The position numbers and the translations under genes were made by a program. From Diabrotica undecimpunctata (lineage: Eukaryota; Arthropoda; Insecta; Coleoptera; Chrysomelidae): 64,000 bases of DNA. The notes under the pieces were generated by a model. It saw nothing but the letters and a program-made list of their open reading frames with translations. It ran no database searches and was not told the origin of the DNA. Below, piece by piece: positions 30,435 to 41,600 of this stretch (position 1 is its first letter; each line of letters opens with the position of its first letter). The DNA is taken from positions 39,895,753 through 39,959,752 of the forward strand of contig NC_092804.1 in NCBI RefSeq assembly GCF_040954645.1, given 5' to 3'.

Positions 30435-30890
30435 ATTATTTTAAAATTATTAAAAAAAGTATTACACTTTACGGTTCGGAAGTATGGGACGTCACCAAAG
30501 CTAATAAAAACAAACTTATGACGACAGAAATGGATTATCTGAGACGAAGCTGCGGTAGATCGAAACTGGAGAGAGTTAGAAACGAACAAATAAGAAACGA
30601 AATGAAAATGGAGAGAAATATCAATGATGACATAGAAAGAAAACAATTAATCTGGTTCGGACATGTTAAAAGAATGCCAGAGTACAGATGGCCTAGGAGA
30701 GTACTGGAATGGATCCCTCCTGAAAGAAGAAAGAGAGGACGACCACGGAGAAGTTGGCGCAACGATATTGATGAAGCAATGGCGGCAAGAGACTTAGAAG
30801 AGGCAACTGCATATGACAGAAAAAGATGGAAATTGGGGGCGGAGAAGCGGCGACAGCCGTAATAAATCCGTTATTATTATATATTATATA
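30435..30890 (+). pseudogene. LINE-G C-terminal fragment
   Basis: It begins in KKSITLYGSEVWDVTKANK and continues DYLRRSCGRSKLERVRNEQI, KQLIWFGHVKRMPEYRWPRR, and RRKRGRPRRSWRNDIDEAM to two stops after EKRRQP. The frame is fully open, but only the protein's last 140 or so residues are present. Flanks taaagcatttt at 30424-30434 and 30891-30901 are identical, an 11-bp target duplication. The tail is AT/ATT-rich rather than GAA. Confidence 0.82.
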
Positions 30891-30957
30891 TAAAGCATTT
30901 TTGTTCCAGATATCTATATATTTTTTTCTAGTATATCTTTCAAGTATCTCCAAAATT

Positions 30958-32762
30958 AATTTCAAGCAAATTTTTGACGTCTTTTAACTTCTACCGACTG
31001 ACTAATCTTGGTTAAGCTTCGAAAAACTCCAGTTGAAACGTTGAAATTTGGATCAGCCTTTACCAAAATATCTCCAGGTTGTTTGATTAATAGCTTTAGA
31101 TAAAGTCGTTTACATTCGGTAAGTTTAAAATGCCACTGCCTTGTAGCTTTAATGAAGCTATCAGCCTCGGTCTTCCAGTCGAAAAAGTTAAAATCTTGGT
31201 CAGCTAACAAAACAGTGGTGTAATATTTCATTTCATTGTAATATTCTGCAGGATTTGCTACAATTTCAAGTTATTTTATTTCAATCAGCCCAAATATCCT
31301 ATCGTGGGGATAAATTAATGCCCTCTAACAAGGAATTTTTAAATTCACTTGAGCTCGCTTGCATGACCATCTCAAGAACAATCCTGTTCTTATTTGAATG
31401 CCACATCCGTAAACACAAGTCTCACAGTAGTTACCTTTGACATATCTATTTGGCATAAATGGTGCCAGATTGCAGAGGCTATATAATTGGAAGATTTCCC
31501 GTATTGGTCTAGGTTCAACAATAACTGAATGAGTTCTGAGGCCCAAATGTAGCCTTTGAGTATCCCTGAAAGACAGTGAGATTATGTAAATAAAGCTACC
31601 TGCTGTTATATGCCTGGTGGTCTGGTACTTTTGATAAGGAGTTTGGTAAGGTTTTTCTGAAGGTTGAAGAAGAAAGTGATTACGTTGGTATTTTCTTTCT
31701 TCACTAAATTATAGAATACCCTGGCTCGTAGCTTGTGGATTCTTTTTTGACATATTAAATTAGCTTTCTCACCTCCTTCAGATCAATTACTATTTAATAA
31801 ATAGTAATTGATTATATATTATTAATTAATAATAGTAATTATTAAATAGTAATTAATTTAAAATGCCACAAGAAAATAGCTTCCTTCAGATCGTTTAATT
31901 TTTTCTCTAGTGATAAATATGTGGAACACATATCTTACGTGGTGTACTAGAGCCTAAATTGAAATTTTTGTTAAACACCTCCCGGAAAAAGCGTCTCTTG
32001 ACAGGTTCATTTGACGGATCACTTGAGTAAAAACGGTAGAACTTAGTAATGTTTAAGTTATCACACAATCTCCGTTCGGATTTGCCACGGCAATAATATG
32101 ACTCAATACATTTTAGCTTCATTATAAAAGCCATAACACTTTGCTTCTTAGTTAAAAATTTTGTTGTCTTTCTGTCTCAACCCCTTCTTTCAATAGGTAC
32201 ATTATTGTGCTTTTTATAATTTTCAATAATTATTGTTCTAACTTTGTCGTGTAATACAAAATATATTCAGAAATGACTTTAGGCAGACTTTTACAACCGT
32301 ATTATCACTTAAATTAATAAGATATTTGCACGTCGTTGTTTTTGCTGATCTCCTGGATCTCTCTTTTATCAATTCTTGCTGCTTATGTCGTCTTTTTACA
32401 TCCTGTATTTCAATACTCTTTCAATACTATTTAATATAAATGCATCTTGTGCAATCTTTGTTGAATTGGAGTAGAATCGTTTGTTGACTTCTGCAAGTTC
32501 ACGTAGTTTAAATTTTCTGCACTCAAAAGCTGTTGATTTGTCCTGACACTGCGGTTGTGTTCGTACTTTTCCGATGTATCTGAAATAGAAAGAAAACTGT
32601 TTTCAGATCTCCTGAAAAATTGGTGGGTCAAAAACAAGAGATTTGAAATTCAGATAGAGTTTTAAGACATGCTGTTAGAAATAGTACACTTACCTGAGAC
32701 GTTTCTTAACATTACATTTCCATTTTTCAGGTTGTCTAATTCTTTTTCGATATTTCGTTGGT
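30958..32762 (-). pseudogene. Decayed copy of an uncharacterised arthropod repeat-gene family, with an intron
   Basis: Minus strand, from 32762 down: RKRIRQPEKWKCNVKKRLR ending at a donor (cag|gtaagt near 32697), an intron of about 120 bp, an acceptor (tatttcag) and YIGKVRTQPQCQDKSTAF, then RFYSNSTKIAQDAFILNSI. Next is MKLKCIESYYCRGKSER, NITKFYRFY and KRRFFREVFNKNFNLGSSTP (31907-32134). After frame breaks come IHKLRARVFYN and RLVFTDVAF, then DWKTEADSFIKATRQWHFKL and TECKRLYLKLL (30962-31231). I recall this block order from many predicted insect proteins that are multi-copy and probably transposon-encoded, but I know of no established function. An acidic VFTD-type motif could be nuclease-related. 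Frameshifts show it is dead. Confidence 0.55.
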
Positions 32763-33424
32763 GTTACTGGTACAGGTGAAATATCTATTTTTAATTATAT
32801 TGACTTAAAAGTTCTTAAATTTTGATTAATGTGCTATTAAATGCTAATAATTTGTAAATAACCAAGCAGTGATTAAAGTAATTCGGCCATGATTCTTGTT
32901 TACGATATTCAGGTCACGTGAATGAAAGAAAGTCACCTGATTGGCTGTTTTAATACTGAACATTACTAGCAGTCGATAGGTATTAATAAGACGAATCCAG
33001 GGGAGTACATATATCAAAACTGGAAAAACGAGCGTTTTGGCGATTTTGTTACTAGGTGACTTAAATAGTTTAATCAAGCTTAAATTTGTTACTGATGCCT
33101 GGGATACTGTATGGAAATATTTGAATTGAGTAGGTATCTTTGTATAAAATAATTACTATTTGTTCTATGTGCTCTGTGCCTATTCATTAAGAATAAGGTT
33201 TTGTAATAGTGCTTTTGTAATAATACATTTTTACGATCTTTTAATAAAACTATAGGAAAAAAATTGAAAAAGTTTTAAATTTTAAAATAAATTACAAAGT
33301 ATTCATTTTTGTAATATGTATCGCAACTGAATACACCAGTTTATACGATTAAATAAAATATCCCGTTTGTATTATTTTGAGCGGTAAAATTAAACAAAAG
33401 CCTAAGAAAATTTGTTTGTTTCAG
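32763..33424. other. No recognisable gene; possible upstream intron
   Basis: AT-rich. The last part (about 33370-33424) looks like a 3' splice region, with a T-rich run tttgtttgtttcag ending at 33424 before the GC-rich exon. Confidence 0.45.
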
Positions 33425-33764
33425 CTTCAGGCCGCGAATCGGAGAGCGTCATCCAAAAATTCCGCAAAACGTTTTCGCTGCACTTCCACCACCAGCGAAA
33501 ATCCAAATCTGCCGGCGAAAAAGAAGACGATCCGGTCGTTTCGCCGCCTCCATCCGTAGCCGATCTGCCGATGTGCGATGCGCCCGAAGAGGAGTCAATG
33601 CCCCCTCACGTGCCGCCTCCATCGGCCACGTGTCCGATCGATGCACCGCCGTCTGCTGCGTCCCCCACGCCACCTAGGATTCCCACACTAGAGGACGACG
33701 TCGCCGACGGCTCTAGCGGAGAGCAACAAGGCCCAGCCGCCTCCAATACCGAACACAAATACAA
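33425..33764 (+). CDS. Candidate internal exon of a host gene
   Basis: A block of about 340 bases, clearly GC-richer than its surroundings, lies between a strong acceptor (tttgtttgtttcag, ending 33424; an alternative AG ends at 33430) and a donor gtaaga (GT at 33765). One frame is open throughout, beginning ASGRESESVIQKFRKTFSLH and continuing with basic HHQRKSKS, then proline- and acid-rich low-complexity sequence (PPPSVADLPMCDAPEEE; SSGEQQGPAASN). Codon use is unlike the AT-rich transposon frames around it. The basic VIQKFRKTFSLHFH stretch followed by a disordered tail suggests a signalling or scaffold protein, but no family is assigned. No partner exon was joined with confidence. Confidence 0.5.
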
Positions 33765-33822
33765 GTAAGAAAAACGATTTGTTTTTGGTTTGTTGTTTTT
33801 TAGTTTTAGTGTAATTCAGTGA

Positions 33823-33859
33823 ATGATGGGCGGAAAGTTATGCAAGCACCCTTTGCACG
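33823..33859 (+). CDS. Candidate short first exon with N-myristoylation-like start
   Basis: Two consecutive ATGs (33823 and 33826) precede a strong donor, g|gtaagt, with the exon ending at 33859. From the second ATG the peptide is MGGKLCKHPLHG. Gly at position 2, a Lys at 4 and a Cys at 6 resemble dually acylated N-termini. It cannot be spliced in frame after the exon at 33425-33764, because a stop arises at the join. It would therefore be an alternative first exon or part of another transcript. It is short and could be chance. Confidence 0.25.
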
Positions 33860-33957
33860 GTAAGTATAACCCTTCTTCTTGTTACGTAACTGTTACAATT
33901 ATATGGCGTGCGATTTGGAAGCCGCAGTTGCAAAAATGGTTTATTGTAAATATATAT

Positions 33958-34882
33958 GACAGTTTAATTATTCATTTTATATACATAATTAGTAAGGTAG
34001 CAACAACTAAAACGTGCTTTTAAATTGTTTTGATATCTTTGACATTTGACATTGACAGTTTTGAAATAATTGATGTTTATTTTTATTCGACCTTTGGTTG
34101 GGTTCATAGCTAGTGATCGCTCTGAAATGAAAATTATGTTTGGTAATTTTTTGTTACCTTAAGATAAATCCTTAGTATTCGTCAAAAAGGGTTTATTATT
34201 TAATTGATTTTTGAATATGCATCTTCATCTTGATATATATTAGCTGCATATTATACCTAACCTCGTTTTGCATTTTCTAGCCAAATATTAGTTAAAGGAA
34301 GCTTAAACCGGGAAAGAAGAGCTAAAACATTTAAATTAGCTTATTATTGTCCTTGTTGATGAATATGATTCAAATTGGTTTTCCGTAAATAACATGAAAT
34401 TGGTTTTTAAAAATACTTATGACAGTTTAATTATTCATTTTATATACATAATTAGTAAGGTAGAAACAACTAAAACGTGCTTTTAAATTGTTTTGATATC
34501 TTTGACATTTGACATTGACAGTTTTGAAATAATTGATGTTTATTTTTATTCGACATTTGGTTGGGTTCATAGCTAGTGATCGCTCTGAAATGAAAATTAT
34601 GTTTGGTAATGTTTTGTTACCTTAAGATAAATCCTTAGTATTCGTCAAAAAGGGTTTATTATTAAATTGATTTTTGAATATGCATCTTCATCTTGATATA
34701 TATTAGCTGCATATTATATCTAACCTCGTTTTGCATTTTCTAGCCAAATATTAGTTAAAGGAAGCTTAAACCGGGAAAGAAGAGGTAAAACATTTAAATT
34801 AGCTGATTATTGTCCTTGTTGATGAATATTATTCAAATTGGTTTTCCGTAAATAACATGAAATTGGTTTTTAAAAATACTTA
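33958..34882. repeat. Two tandem copies of a 463-bp unit
   Basis: Copy one is 33958-34420 and copy two is 34421-34882, head to tail with no spacer. They differ at about eight single bases (roughly 98% identity) and by no long indel. The unit is AT-rich, non-coding and unlike any transposon recognised here. It may be a segmental tandem duplication inside an intron of the adjacent gene. Confidence 0.9.
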
Positions 34883-35059
34883 CTTTATATTTAACGTTTC
34901 GAATTGCATTTCCTAAATCAGTCTCAAAATATTGAAACAAAATATTTTATCTTATTTGGAAATAAATATTTGTTTTTCTAATAGTTTAATTTTGCCTACC
35001 TTACTAATAATAGTAGCAATTAAGACATGTAAATTACATTTTAAAATAGAGGACTTGGT

Positions 35060-35525
35060 ATTACTTTCCACCTTTGTTCTGTGTTTTGCTGTAAGTCTCC
35101 TTTAGATATTCCTTCTTTTCCTATTATTGTTCCTAGATATTTAAACTCCTTTCATTCTTTATATATTTAAAAGACAGTCGAGAAACTCTTTATGCGTTCC
35201 TTATTACGAGGTATTTCGTATTAATAACGTTGATGGCAAGTCCCCAATTGTATTTTTCAGTCAGTTTTCGAACAAAGACAGTCGAGAAACTCTTTATGCG
35301 TCCTTTATTACGAGGTATTTCGTATTAATAACGTTGATGGCAAGTCCCCAATTCAGTCAATTTTCGAACAATATAATCCATATCTTCCTTGTCATTTGCT
35401 ATAATTTCTTGATCGTCGGGGTAGAAAAATTTATCAGACACTGATTCCTAATGTCTATTTCCATTCCTGGGCAGTTCTTTAATTTGTTATTTTATAATGG
35501 GGAAAAGGTTTGATATATCGGTTCT
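35060..35525 (-). pseudogene. LINE RT fragment with internal tandem duplication
   Basis: The minus strand reads FYPDDQEIIANDKEDMDYIV (catalytic YADD replaced by YPDD), WGLAINVINTKYLVI, and FKYLGTIIGKEGISKGDL. The block around NTKYLVI is present twice because of a 104-bp tandem duplication (35171-35372). Frameshifts are numerous. Confidence 0.6.
35171..35372. repeat. 104-bp tandem duplication
   Basis: The unit starts aagacagtcgagaaactctt at 35171 and again at 35275. The second copy lacks about 10 bases after ccccaatt and has a few substitutions. It lies within the LINE RT fragment. Confidence 0.85.
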
Positions 35526-35529
35526 TCTT

Positions 35530-35836
35530 ACTGTGCCTCATTCTTTAAGGACATTGGCCATCATCACGGTCCATTTTACTTTGTCCGCAAGAGTTCTGAA
35601 GAGTTCTATTGATGTTTTTTAATTCCACTGCTTTAAATTGTCAACCACAACGTGCGTGATCTCCCCGGTTCTCTTTTCCTTCCACCTTTCTTTGTATAAC
35701 CAATTATGTGACCAAAGTAGCTCATTTTTCTTTCATTCATGGTGTTGAATATTTCCTTTTCTTTTTCATCTTTCTTAAGGTTTCCGTGTTTGTTACGTGT
35801 TGTGTTCATATTTTCCACATTCTTCGATAACACCAC
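35530..35836 (-). pseudogene. LINE C-terminal fragment
   Basis: The minus strand reads NERKMSYFGHIIGYTKKGG, KREPGRSRTLWLT and, after frame breaks, ELLRTK and MMANV-like residues. It is a LINE C-terminus related to the A group (RKMEYLGHIIRN; GRRRISWL). It is separate from the RT fragment to its left, because its C-terminal end comes before that fragment's RT. Confidence 0.55.
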
Positions 35837-35944
35837 ATCTCAAAGTTAGTAAGGCCTTTTTAGTTGCATATGCACTTGTCCAGGCTTCAACTGCATATAA
35901 CAGAACAAAGAATATACAGCATTCCAATACTCTAAGTTTTAATT

Positions 35945-36768
35945 TCTACTCCAAATTTTCCCTCCAAATACTTCTTCTTCATCTTCTTCTACGGCACTAC
36001 AGCCCACATTGATCATTGACCTCATTTGTTTTTTGCCTCCACCCTTGCTTGTCTGTGGCTGATCTTCTCCATACACGGACCCCAAAAGGGCTTGTGCGTC
36101 TAGCATTCTAGCATTCGGTTTTTTTTTTGGTTGCCTATTCTCTCCGATTCTTATCATATGTCCAGCCCATTGCAATCTTTGTATTCTAATGATGTCTGAC
36201 AGTGGTGCTTTCTTATAAAGTTGATAAAGCTCGTTGTTGTATCGACTTCTGAAGATTCCGTTTTCCCTCACAGGTCCTAGTATTCTTCTCAATACTTTCC
36301 TTTCGAATGTATCGAGTTTGCTTTTGGATGTTTCTTTCAGGACCCATGCTTCATTGCCATAGCATGCTATTGGTCGAATTAAGGTTTTATAGATTCTCAT
36401 TTTTGTATTTCAGTGGACATTTTTAGACGGAAATATATGGGAGAGGGCAAAATAAGCTCTGTTTGCCTGCGTTATTCTCTTCCGTATTTCTCCATCTTCT
36501 GATCCGCTGGCATATATTTCTACTCACAGGTATGTAAACTTTCCAACCGTTTCAATGTCATCTTCATGTATAATGTGTTGTGGGACTATATTTCTTCTCG
36601 TCTGTATCAATATTTTTGTTTTGTCTGTGTTAATTTCCAGACCTAGCATTTTTGTTTGTGTTTTTAACTCTGCGTATGTTTCTTGTTGATGTTCTAATCA
36701 TAATATCAATATCATCGGCATAAGCGGCCAGTTGAACCTTTCGGTTGGTCAATAAGTTTCCTCGTCCA
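35945..36768 (-). pseudogene. LINE with AYADDIDI, post-RT part
   Basis: The minus strand begins NRKVQLAAYADDIDIM (intact YADD), continues with frameshifts through INTDKTKILIQTRRNI and KFTYL, then the open frame MRIYKTLIRPIACYGNEAWV, DTFERKVLRRILGPVRENG, and IIRIQRLQWAGHMIRIGEN. It ends in a gaagaagat-type tail near 35970. Its RT N-terminus is found at 38165-38290, on the other side of the LINE-A insertion. About 100 residues between the two parts are missing. Confidence 0.7.
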
Positions 36769-38110
36769 GATTCTTCTTCTTATTCAGGTGCCATCTCCGC
36801 TACGGAGGTTGGCAATCATCATAGCTACTTTAATTTTTGAGGCAGTAGCTCTAAATAGTCGTTATGAGTCGCAGGATGCCATACTTCTCGCCCTGCATTA
36901 CATGTCCGAGATACTGTAGCTTTATTTCTTTAATTGTAAGTTCAACTTCCTCCTCTTTACCTATTCTTCTCAGTACTTCATTGTTCGTAACTCTATCTAC
37001 CCAGGAAACCCTCAAAATTTTTCTATAGGTCCACATTTCAAAGGCGTTAAGTCGTCTCATTATGTCTAGATTTAACGTCCATGATTCCACTCCATAGTAT
37101 AGTACATTGTATACGTAACATTTTGTTAGGCGTACTTTAAGAGCTAATCTTGAATCTTTGCCACATATGACCTTTTTCATTTTCATAAAATTAGAACGTG
37201 CTTTTTCGATTCTGACTTTGATTTCTGCAGTGTAGTCATTATTTTCTGTTATAAGTGTTCCTAGGTAAGTGTACTTTATTATTCTTTCGATCTGCTGGCC
37301 CTCTACTATCAAGATTTCGTTAGTATTATGGTTGTTTTTACAAATTTTCATAAACTTCATCTTTCCAGGTCTTGTAAACTATCGGCTATTATTACTGTAT
37401 CATCTGCATATCTGATGTTGTTAACCAAGACTCCATTTACTCTTATGCCGACTGTTTCATCTTCCAGAGTTTCTTGAATTACCTCTTCAGAATAACCGTT
37501 AAATAATAGAGGTGATGGTATGCAGCCTTGCCTGACTCTTCTCTTTATTTCCATTTCTTCAGATGTCTCTTTTTCAATTCGTACTATTGCTCGCTGATTG
37601 TAATAAAGGTTTGTTATTAGCCTTAAATTTCTTTCATCTAGGTTTTTATTTTTTAGAATTTCCATGAGTCGGTCATGTTTTACTTTATCAAACGCTTTAT
37701 TGTAGTCTACAAAACAGACGTAAAGAGGACTGTTAACATCCAAACATCTCTGCGTCATCCCGTTGAAGGAGAATAGTGCCTCTCTGGTACCCATACCATT
37801 GCGGAACCCATATTGTGTGTCACTAATATCCAGCTTCAGTTTAGAGTGAATTCTGGCGTGGATAATTTTCAACAGAATTTTCAAGGTATGTGACATTAAG
37901 CTTATGGTTCGATAGTCACTGCACTCTTTGGCATTCACTTTCTTTGGCAAACACACAAATGCTGATGTCAACATTTCTCTAGGGATGATGTCCAGGTTTT
38001 TCTCGTTGACCAACTTTAATAGCTCTCTTGGCAATTCATCTGGACCAGCAGATTTAGTGGTTTTCATTGAGTTTAATGCCTGATTAGCCTCTGATTTGGT
38101 TTGGTTTGGT
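36769..38110 (-). pseudogene. LINE-A copy, minus strand
   Basis: Open frame 38067-37360 holds the RT: SAGPDELPRELLKLVNEKN, CSDYRTISLMSHTLKILLK, QYGFRNGMGTREALFSF, CFVDYNKAFDKVKHD, a motif B (VRQGCIPSPLLFN), and RYADDTVIIADSLQDL. After a frameshift, 37360-36851 gives the post-RT region (YTYLGTLITENNDYTAEIK; MWTYRKILRVSWVDRV; YLGHVMQGEKYGILRL). About 30 codons (QGK...WFGCSS) are deleted before the C-terminal MMIANL. The tail is GAA-type at the low-coordinate end (36769-36778). It inserted into the LINE whose halves flank it. It resembles copy 1 (13166-14584) closely. Confidence 0.85.
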
Positions 38111-38164
38111 TTGGTCTACAAACACGTTGTAAACATCAATTTCCTGTTCCCATGATTTACTCAA

Positions 38165-38290
38165 GATCTGTTTGACTGTAAATATTTGATCCAGTGTCGA
38201 TCTTCCCCGTCGGAAGCGCGTCTGATACTCTCCAATAATATTTTCTGCTAGTGGTTGGAGCCGCTGGTTTATAATCTACGCGAGGACTAT
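38165..38290 (-). pseudogene. RT N-terminal part of the LINE split by LINE-A
   Basis: The minus strand reads PLAENIIGEYQTRFRRGRST and LDQIFTVKQILSKSWEQEID, ending VYNVFVD, which is RT motif A. It is open across about 40 codons and belongs with 35945-36768. Confidence 0.6.
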
Positions 38291-38505
38291 TGCATAATAC
38301 TAGTCTCATCTTATTGAAAGCGTTTGTGGCTATCTTAAGCCGTCGTTTTATTTAAAGGCTACGGTCCGATGCTTCATTTAACTCACATTCCAGGTAATTG
38401 TATCGGGTACTTTCTTTTTTCAAAGTTTTTCCTTTAACGTACATTCTTTCGCCTTCAATCTTGTCCTTACTGACAATCATGATTTTAGGTTTTTGTGTTC
38501 ATAGC
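38291..38505 (-). pseudogene. LINE post-RT scrap
   Basis: The minus strand reads KPKIMIVSKDKIEGERMYV, YNYLECELNEASDRSL and IKRRLKIATNAFNKMRLVLC. This is the post-RT region of an A-group LINE (usual YLGCELNE; AFNKMRxVLC). It is cut on its right by the Mutator-like element. Confidence 0.55.
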
Positions 38506-38964
38506 CATTCTATACCTCTCGCAGAGCGGACGTGTATGAACTCATCACTTTATAGCCCCCCATAAAATTATTAGACCCTCCGAGATATAGTAAACTGATC
38601 ACCGCCATCCTTTGGAGATAGGTAAACTCATCACCACAGATAGGTAAACTCATCACCAACCTTTTTGCCCCAAGGCGCTGGTTGTTAATTCGAAAGATTG
38701 CCTTTTATCTATGACTTTTCTCTTTTGTGTGGTAATTTTGTGTGGTAATAAATACAGAAATTATTTTAAGCAAATTGCTTTAAAATAGATATTAATATCG
38801 GGTTTCTTACTGTGTGGCCTATTAGACGTATCTGCCAATCTAAACGGTTTTGAGATCTGAAAATTCAGTTGCATATGTTTTCGATAGTGAACTTTATAAT
38901 GAATTTATATTTATTTAAAACAGTTAGAAAAATGGGAATGAAAAGATTCGCATGGATTTGTAGT

Positions 38965-41600
38965 GAAATGTATATGGCTAGACTGGGATGCCCAAACAGT
39001 TAGAGGGGAAAAAGACTCATTACTTACGTAATTCTCTATCATATAATCGGCCATTTTCATAAATGAAGGCAACTTAGAGATATACGCATGAAATCGTTAA
39101 CAAAATAATCGCCGACTTGTTCTGGGTCCAAAAATGGCAAGCCAAATAAGTGGTGCAGCCACTTGCCGTTGGAATTTTCTCTCTTGTGAGTGGTTTTCAA
39201 ACCAACGTTTTGGATTTTGCGAAACTAACTTTGAGTCAAGTGAAATAAACACCCAATACGCTTCGCAGATGGCCGAACGGCAATTACCCCCTTGTAAATT
39301 GAAATTTCGACACCAACTTCTTCGGAGCAACGAATTAATTGAGTAAGACCTTGACGTAGGTTTCTATGCGTTTGTCGGGAAGAACACAGAATATAAGAGA
39401 CACGTAATGCCCATTTAATAAGATATAAATGGTAAATAATTGCAGGAAAAATTTTGGAGCATATTGAAATGTACCATCCATGTAATACTCTGCTTTCGCC
39501 AAGTAACGTAAATTTTCAAGAATGCCAAAAATAATAATATTTTGTTGCGAATCGTTAACATTTATCGCGGTCCGTATTTAGATTTATCTGTCGGATTGCT
39601 TGACGCGCTTCCCCATTGTCTTCGGTACAGGTGGCATAAAAGGCAAACGATCGTTTCTCATATTCCTCCGAATACAAGAGATGTCCGTTGTTGTCAGGTG
39701 TTCTTTGAAAGAAGAAGTTGCAATCTTTTGGTGAATGATTTTTGATCGCCTCTCCAATCAGTCCGCTTGAGCTTTCATCTTGTAGGAGTGGCGGATGACT
39801 TGGCGGTTTAGTTTTCGAAGGTCGCTTAAGTGATTGTGTTCGAAGTCGCAGTGCAGAGTATTTTCTGCAACTAAAATAATTATAGAAATATAAAGACATA
39901 CTGGTCATTTTCAGACAACTGGACCTTATTCCATAAAATAAAGTCTTCTTTAGTTTTAAAATTTTAATAAGTTCTTTGCATATTTTTACGTTTCATGTGA
40001 AACATTACTTTATTGAATTATAAAAAATGATCTATTTGTGGTTAAGTCAAGAAAATATTTGGATCTTCAGCTGGCATTGCAAAACTTATTCTAAGAGTAC
40101 AATTGCAATTCTACACAGAAATTAGTTATTTATACTAAATGATTTTCCAATTCTGACATTTTGAATTTTTATCATAAATATCTAGCAAGAGAAATGTAGA
40201 GTATTTCTAACAAACTTTAAAGAATAATATTGACATACATTTGTGTTTAGATTTAAACTCTACCACCGTTCACGAAACAGGGAAATTGTGTTAATTAAGA
40301 AAAATAGCGAAGTTCTCTAGAATTAAGTGGTCTATCACCAAAAATTGTTTTCGGGTATACTAGAAGATGTTGTATGTGGTATGATTTAGGTTGTTTTTAA
40401 TAGACCACCATTTTGATTATTATACCGATTTGCACTTATTACTATTACCGTACTTTTCTCAAATGGATAATGCAAAAGTAAAATACATGTTTTATATACG
40501 TACTTTGGTTTGTAGCTAACAGTTTTGTAAATAATAATTTTCTTATTCTTATTTCAATTAAAATCTAGAAAATTTAACCAATAGTCAGACTTAATTAATT
40601 AAATGGTGTCTGAGGTAAAACTGTCATAATAAAAAAAAACCAAAAATCTTTTGCGTCACATCCATAGATGAAAAGTCAACGTAACATCTGGCATCTTTTT
40701 GAGATATTCAATGTTTTAGAATGATCTACCTAAAATCTAAAACTGTGATAATGTGACCTTAATGTGAATTTAATCAGAAATCTAAAAATGTAATATCAGA
40801 AAGGGTAATCTGCTTAAAGCAACAAAATAATAATACGCCTTGTCTACAAGAAACATCTTGTACAGTTGACTTAAAGAACTTAATTAAGCTGATTTTTTTC
40901 TGTTTGGTCAGAATGATCCCTCACCAGTGCGAAACAATTAAAAAAACGGTATAAAATCTACTCACCAGTTGTATGCCATTTAGCCTTACATTCTTTCTTT
41001 GAACAAGTCCACAAAAGGCAATTTGATTTTAGAGTCTTTAGAAATTCTTCCTCTTCTTCTTCTTCTTCTTCTTCTTCTTCGCGCGACTAGGATTACTCCT
41101 GTTTGTCTGCCTCTTATTCTGTTTCAGTCGTTGTTGACTGTACATTATCTTTCCACCTTTTTGGCGGCCTTCCAACGGGTCTTCTGCTATACGGCTTGTT
41201 GTTTTTACAGATGTTCGCTAATCTATCTGGTCCCATTCGGTTTACATGTTCGTTCCAGTGTTTTTTTCTTGTTTTTATCCACCTGTTAATATTTTGAATT
41301 TTGCATTGTTCGCGTATACTTCTGTTGGTTTGTCTGTCTCTTAATGATATGCCCGCTATAGATCTTAATACTTTCATTTCGATATTGTTGATTTGTTGTT
41401 TCGTCTTTCTTGTATCGGTCCTTGTGTCCGCTGCATATGTTAGGATTGGTCTTACTGTTGTCTTGTATACTTTCATTTTGCTTTCCATGGTCAGATATTT
41501 GTTTCTCCATCTTTAGCAATTGAAATTTGAAATTATTGAAAACTGTTATTTTTCGTCCGCATTGGCTCAAAACGTAATCAAAGAGCAGTTCACTATCCAT
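38965..41600 (-). pseudogene. MULE transposase with FLYWCH-like finger, two exons
   Basis: Exon 1 starts at ATG 41600: MDSELLFDYVLSQCGRKITV and NNFKFQLLK, continuing after the LINE-B insertion as WTCSKKECKAKWHTT. This is a FLYWCH-type finger (SQxGRxxxVFNxxKF...WxCxxxxCxAK...HNH). It ends at a donor, ctg|gtgag, at 40966. Exon 2 begins after an acceptor (ttattttag) at 39870 with ENTLHCDFEHNHLSDL, supplying the finger's histidines. Then come IRHSYKMKAQAD, a TGA, ERRSKIIHQKIA, LTTTDISCIRRNMRND and PFMPPVPKTM, and in shifted frames the MULE catalytic core (SAKRIGCLFHLTQS; KIQNVGLKTTH; LFGLPFLDPEQV) to about 38965. One clear stop plus several frameshifts show it is inactive. Confidence 0.7.
41047..41509 (-). 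pseudogene. LINE-B copy inside MULE exon 1
   Basis: The minus-strand frame MESKMKVYKTTVRPILTYAA, IEMKVLRSIAGISLRDR, CKIQNINRWIKTRKKHWNEH and RRPVGRPPKRWKDNVQST runs to a stop and a long GAA tail (about 41048-41080). Flanks tctttagaaatt (41035-41046) and tctttagcaatt (41510-41521) differ at one base: the target duplication. The frame is open over its whole length, so this is a young 5'-truncated insertion. Confidence 0.87.

Noticed and set aside
33377..33559. Alternative plus-strand frame over the start of the GC-rich exon
   Set aside because: It stops inside the block, whereas the chosen frame stays open from acceptor to donor.
33449..33673. Minus-strand frame opposite the GC-rich exon
   Set aside because: It has no splice signals in that orientation and is explained by high GC content reducing stops.
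33958..35372. Possible CRISPR-like or satellite array
   Set aside because: There are only two copies of each unit, with no spacer pattern and a eukaryotic context.
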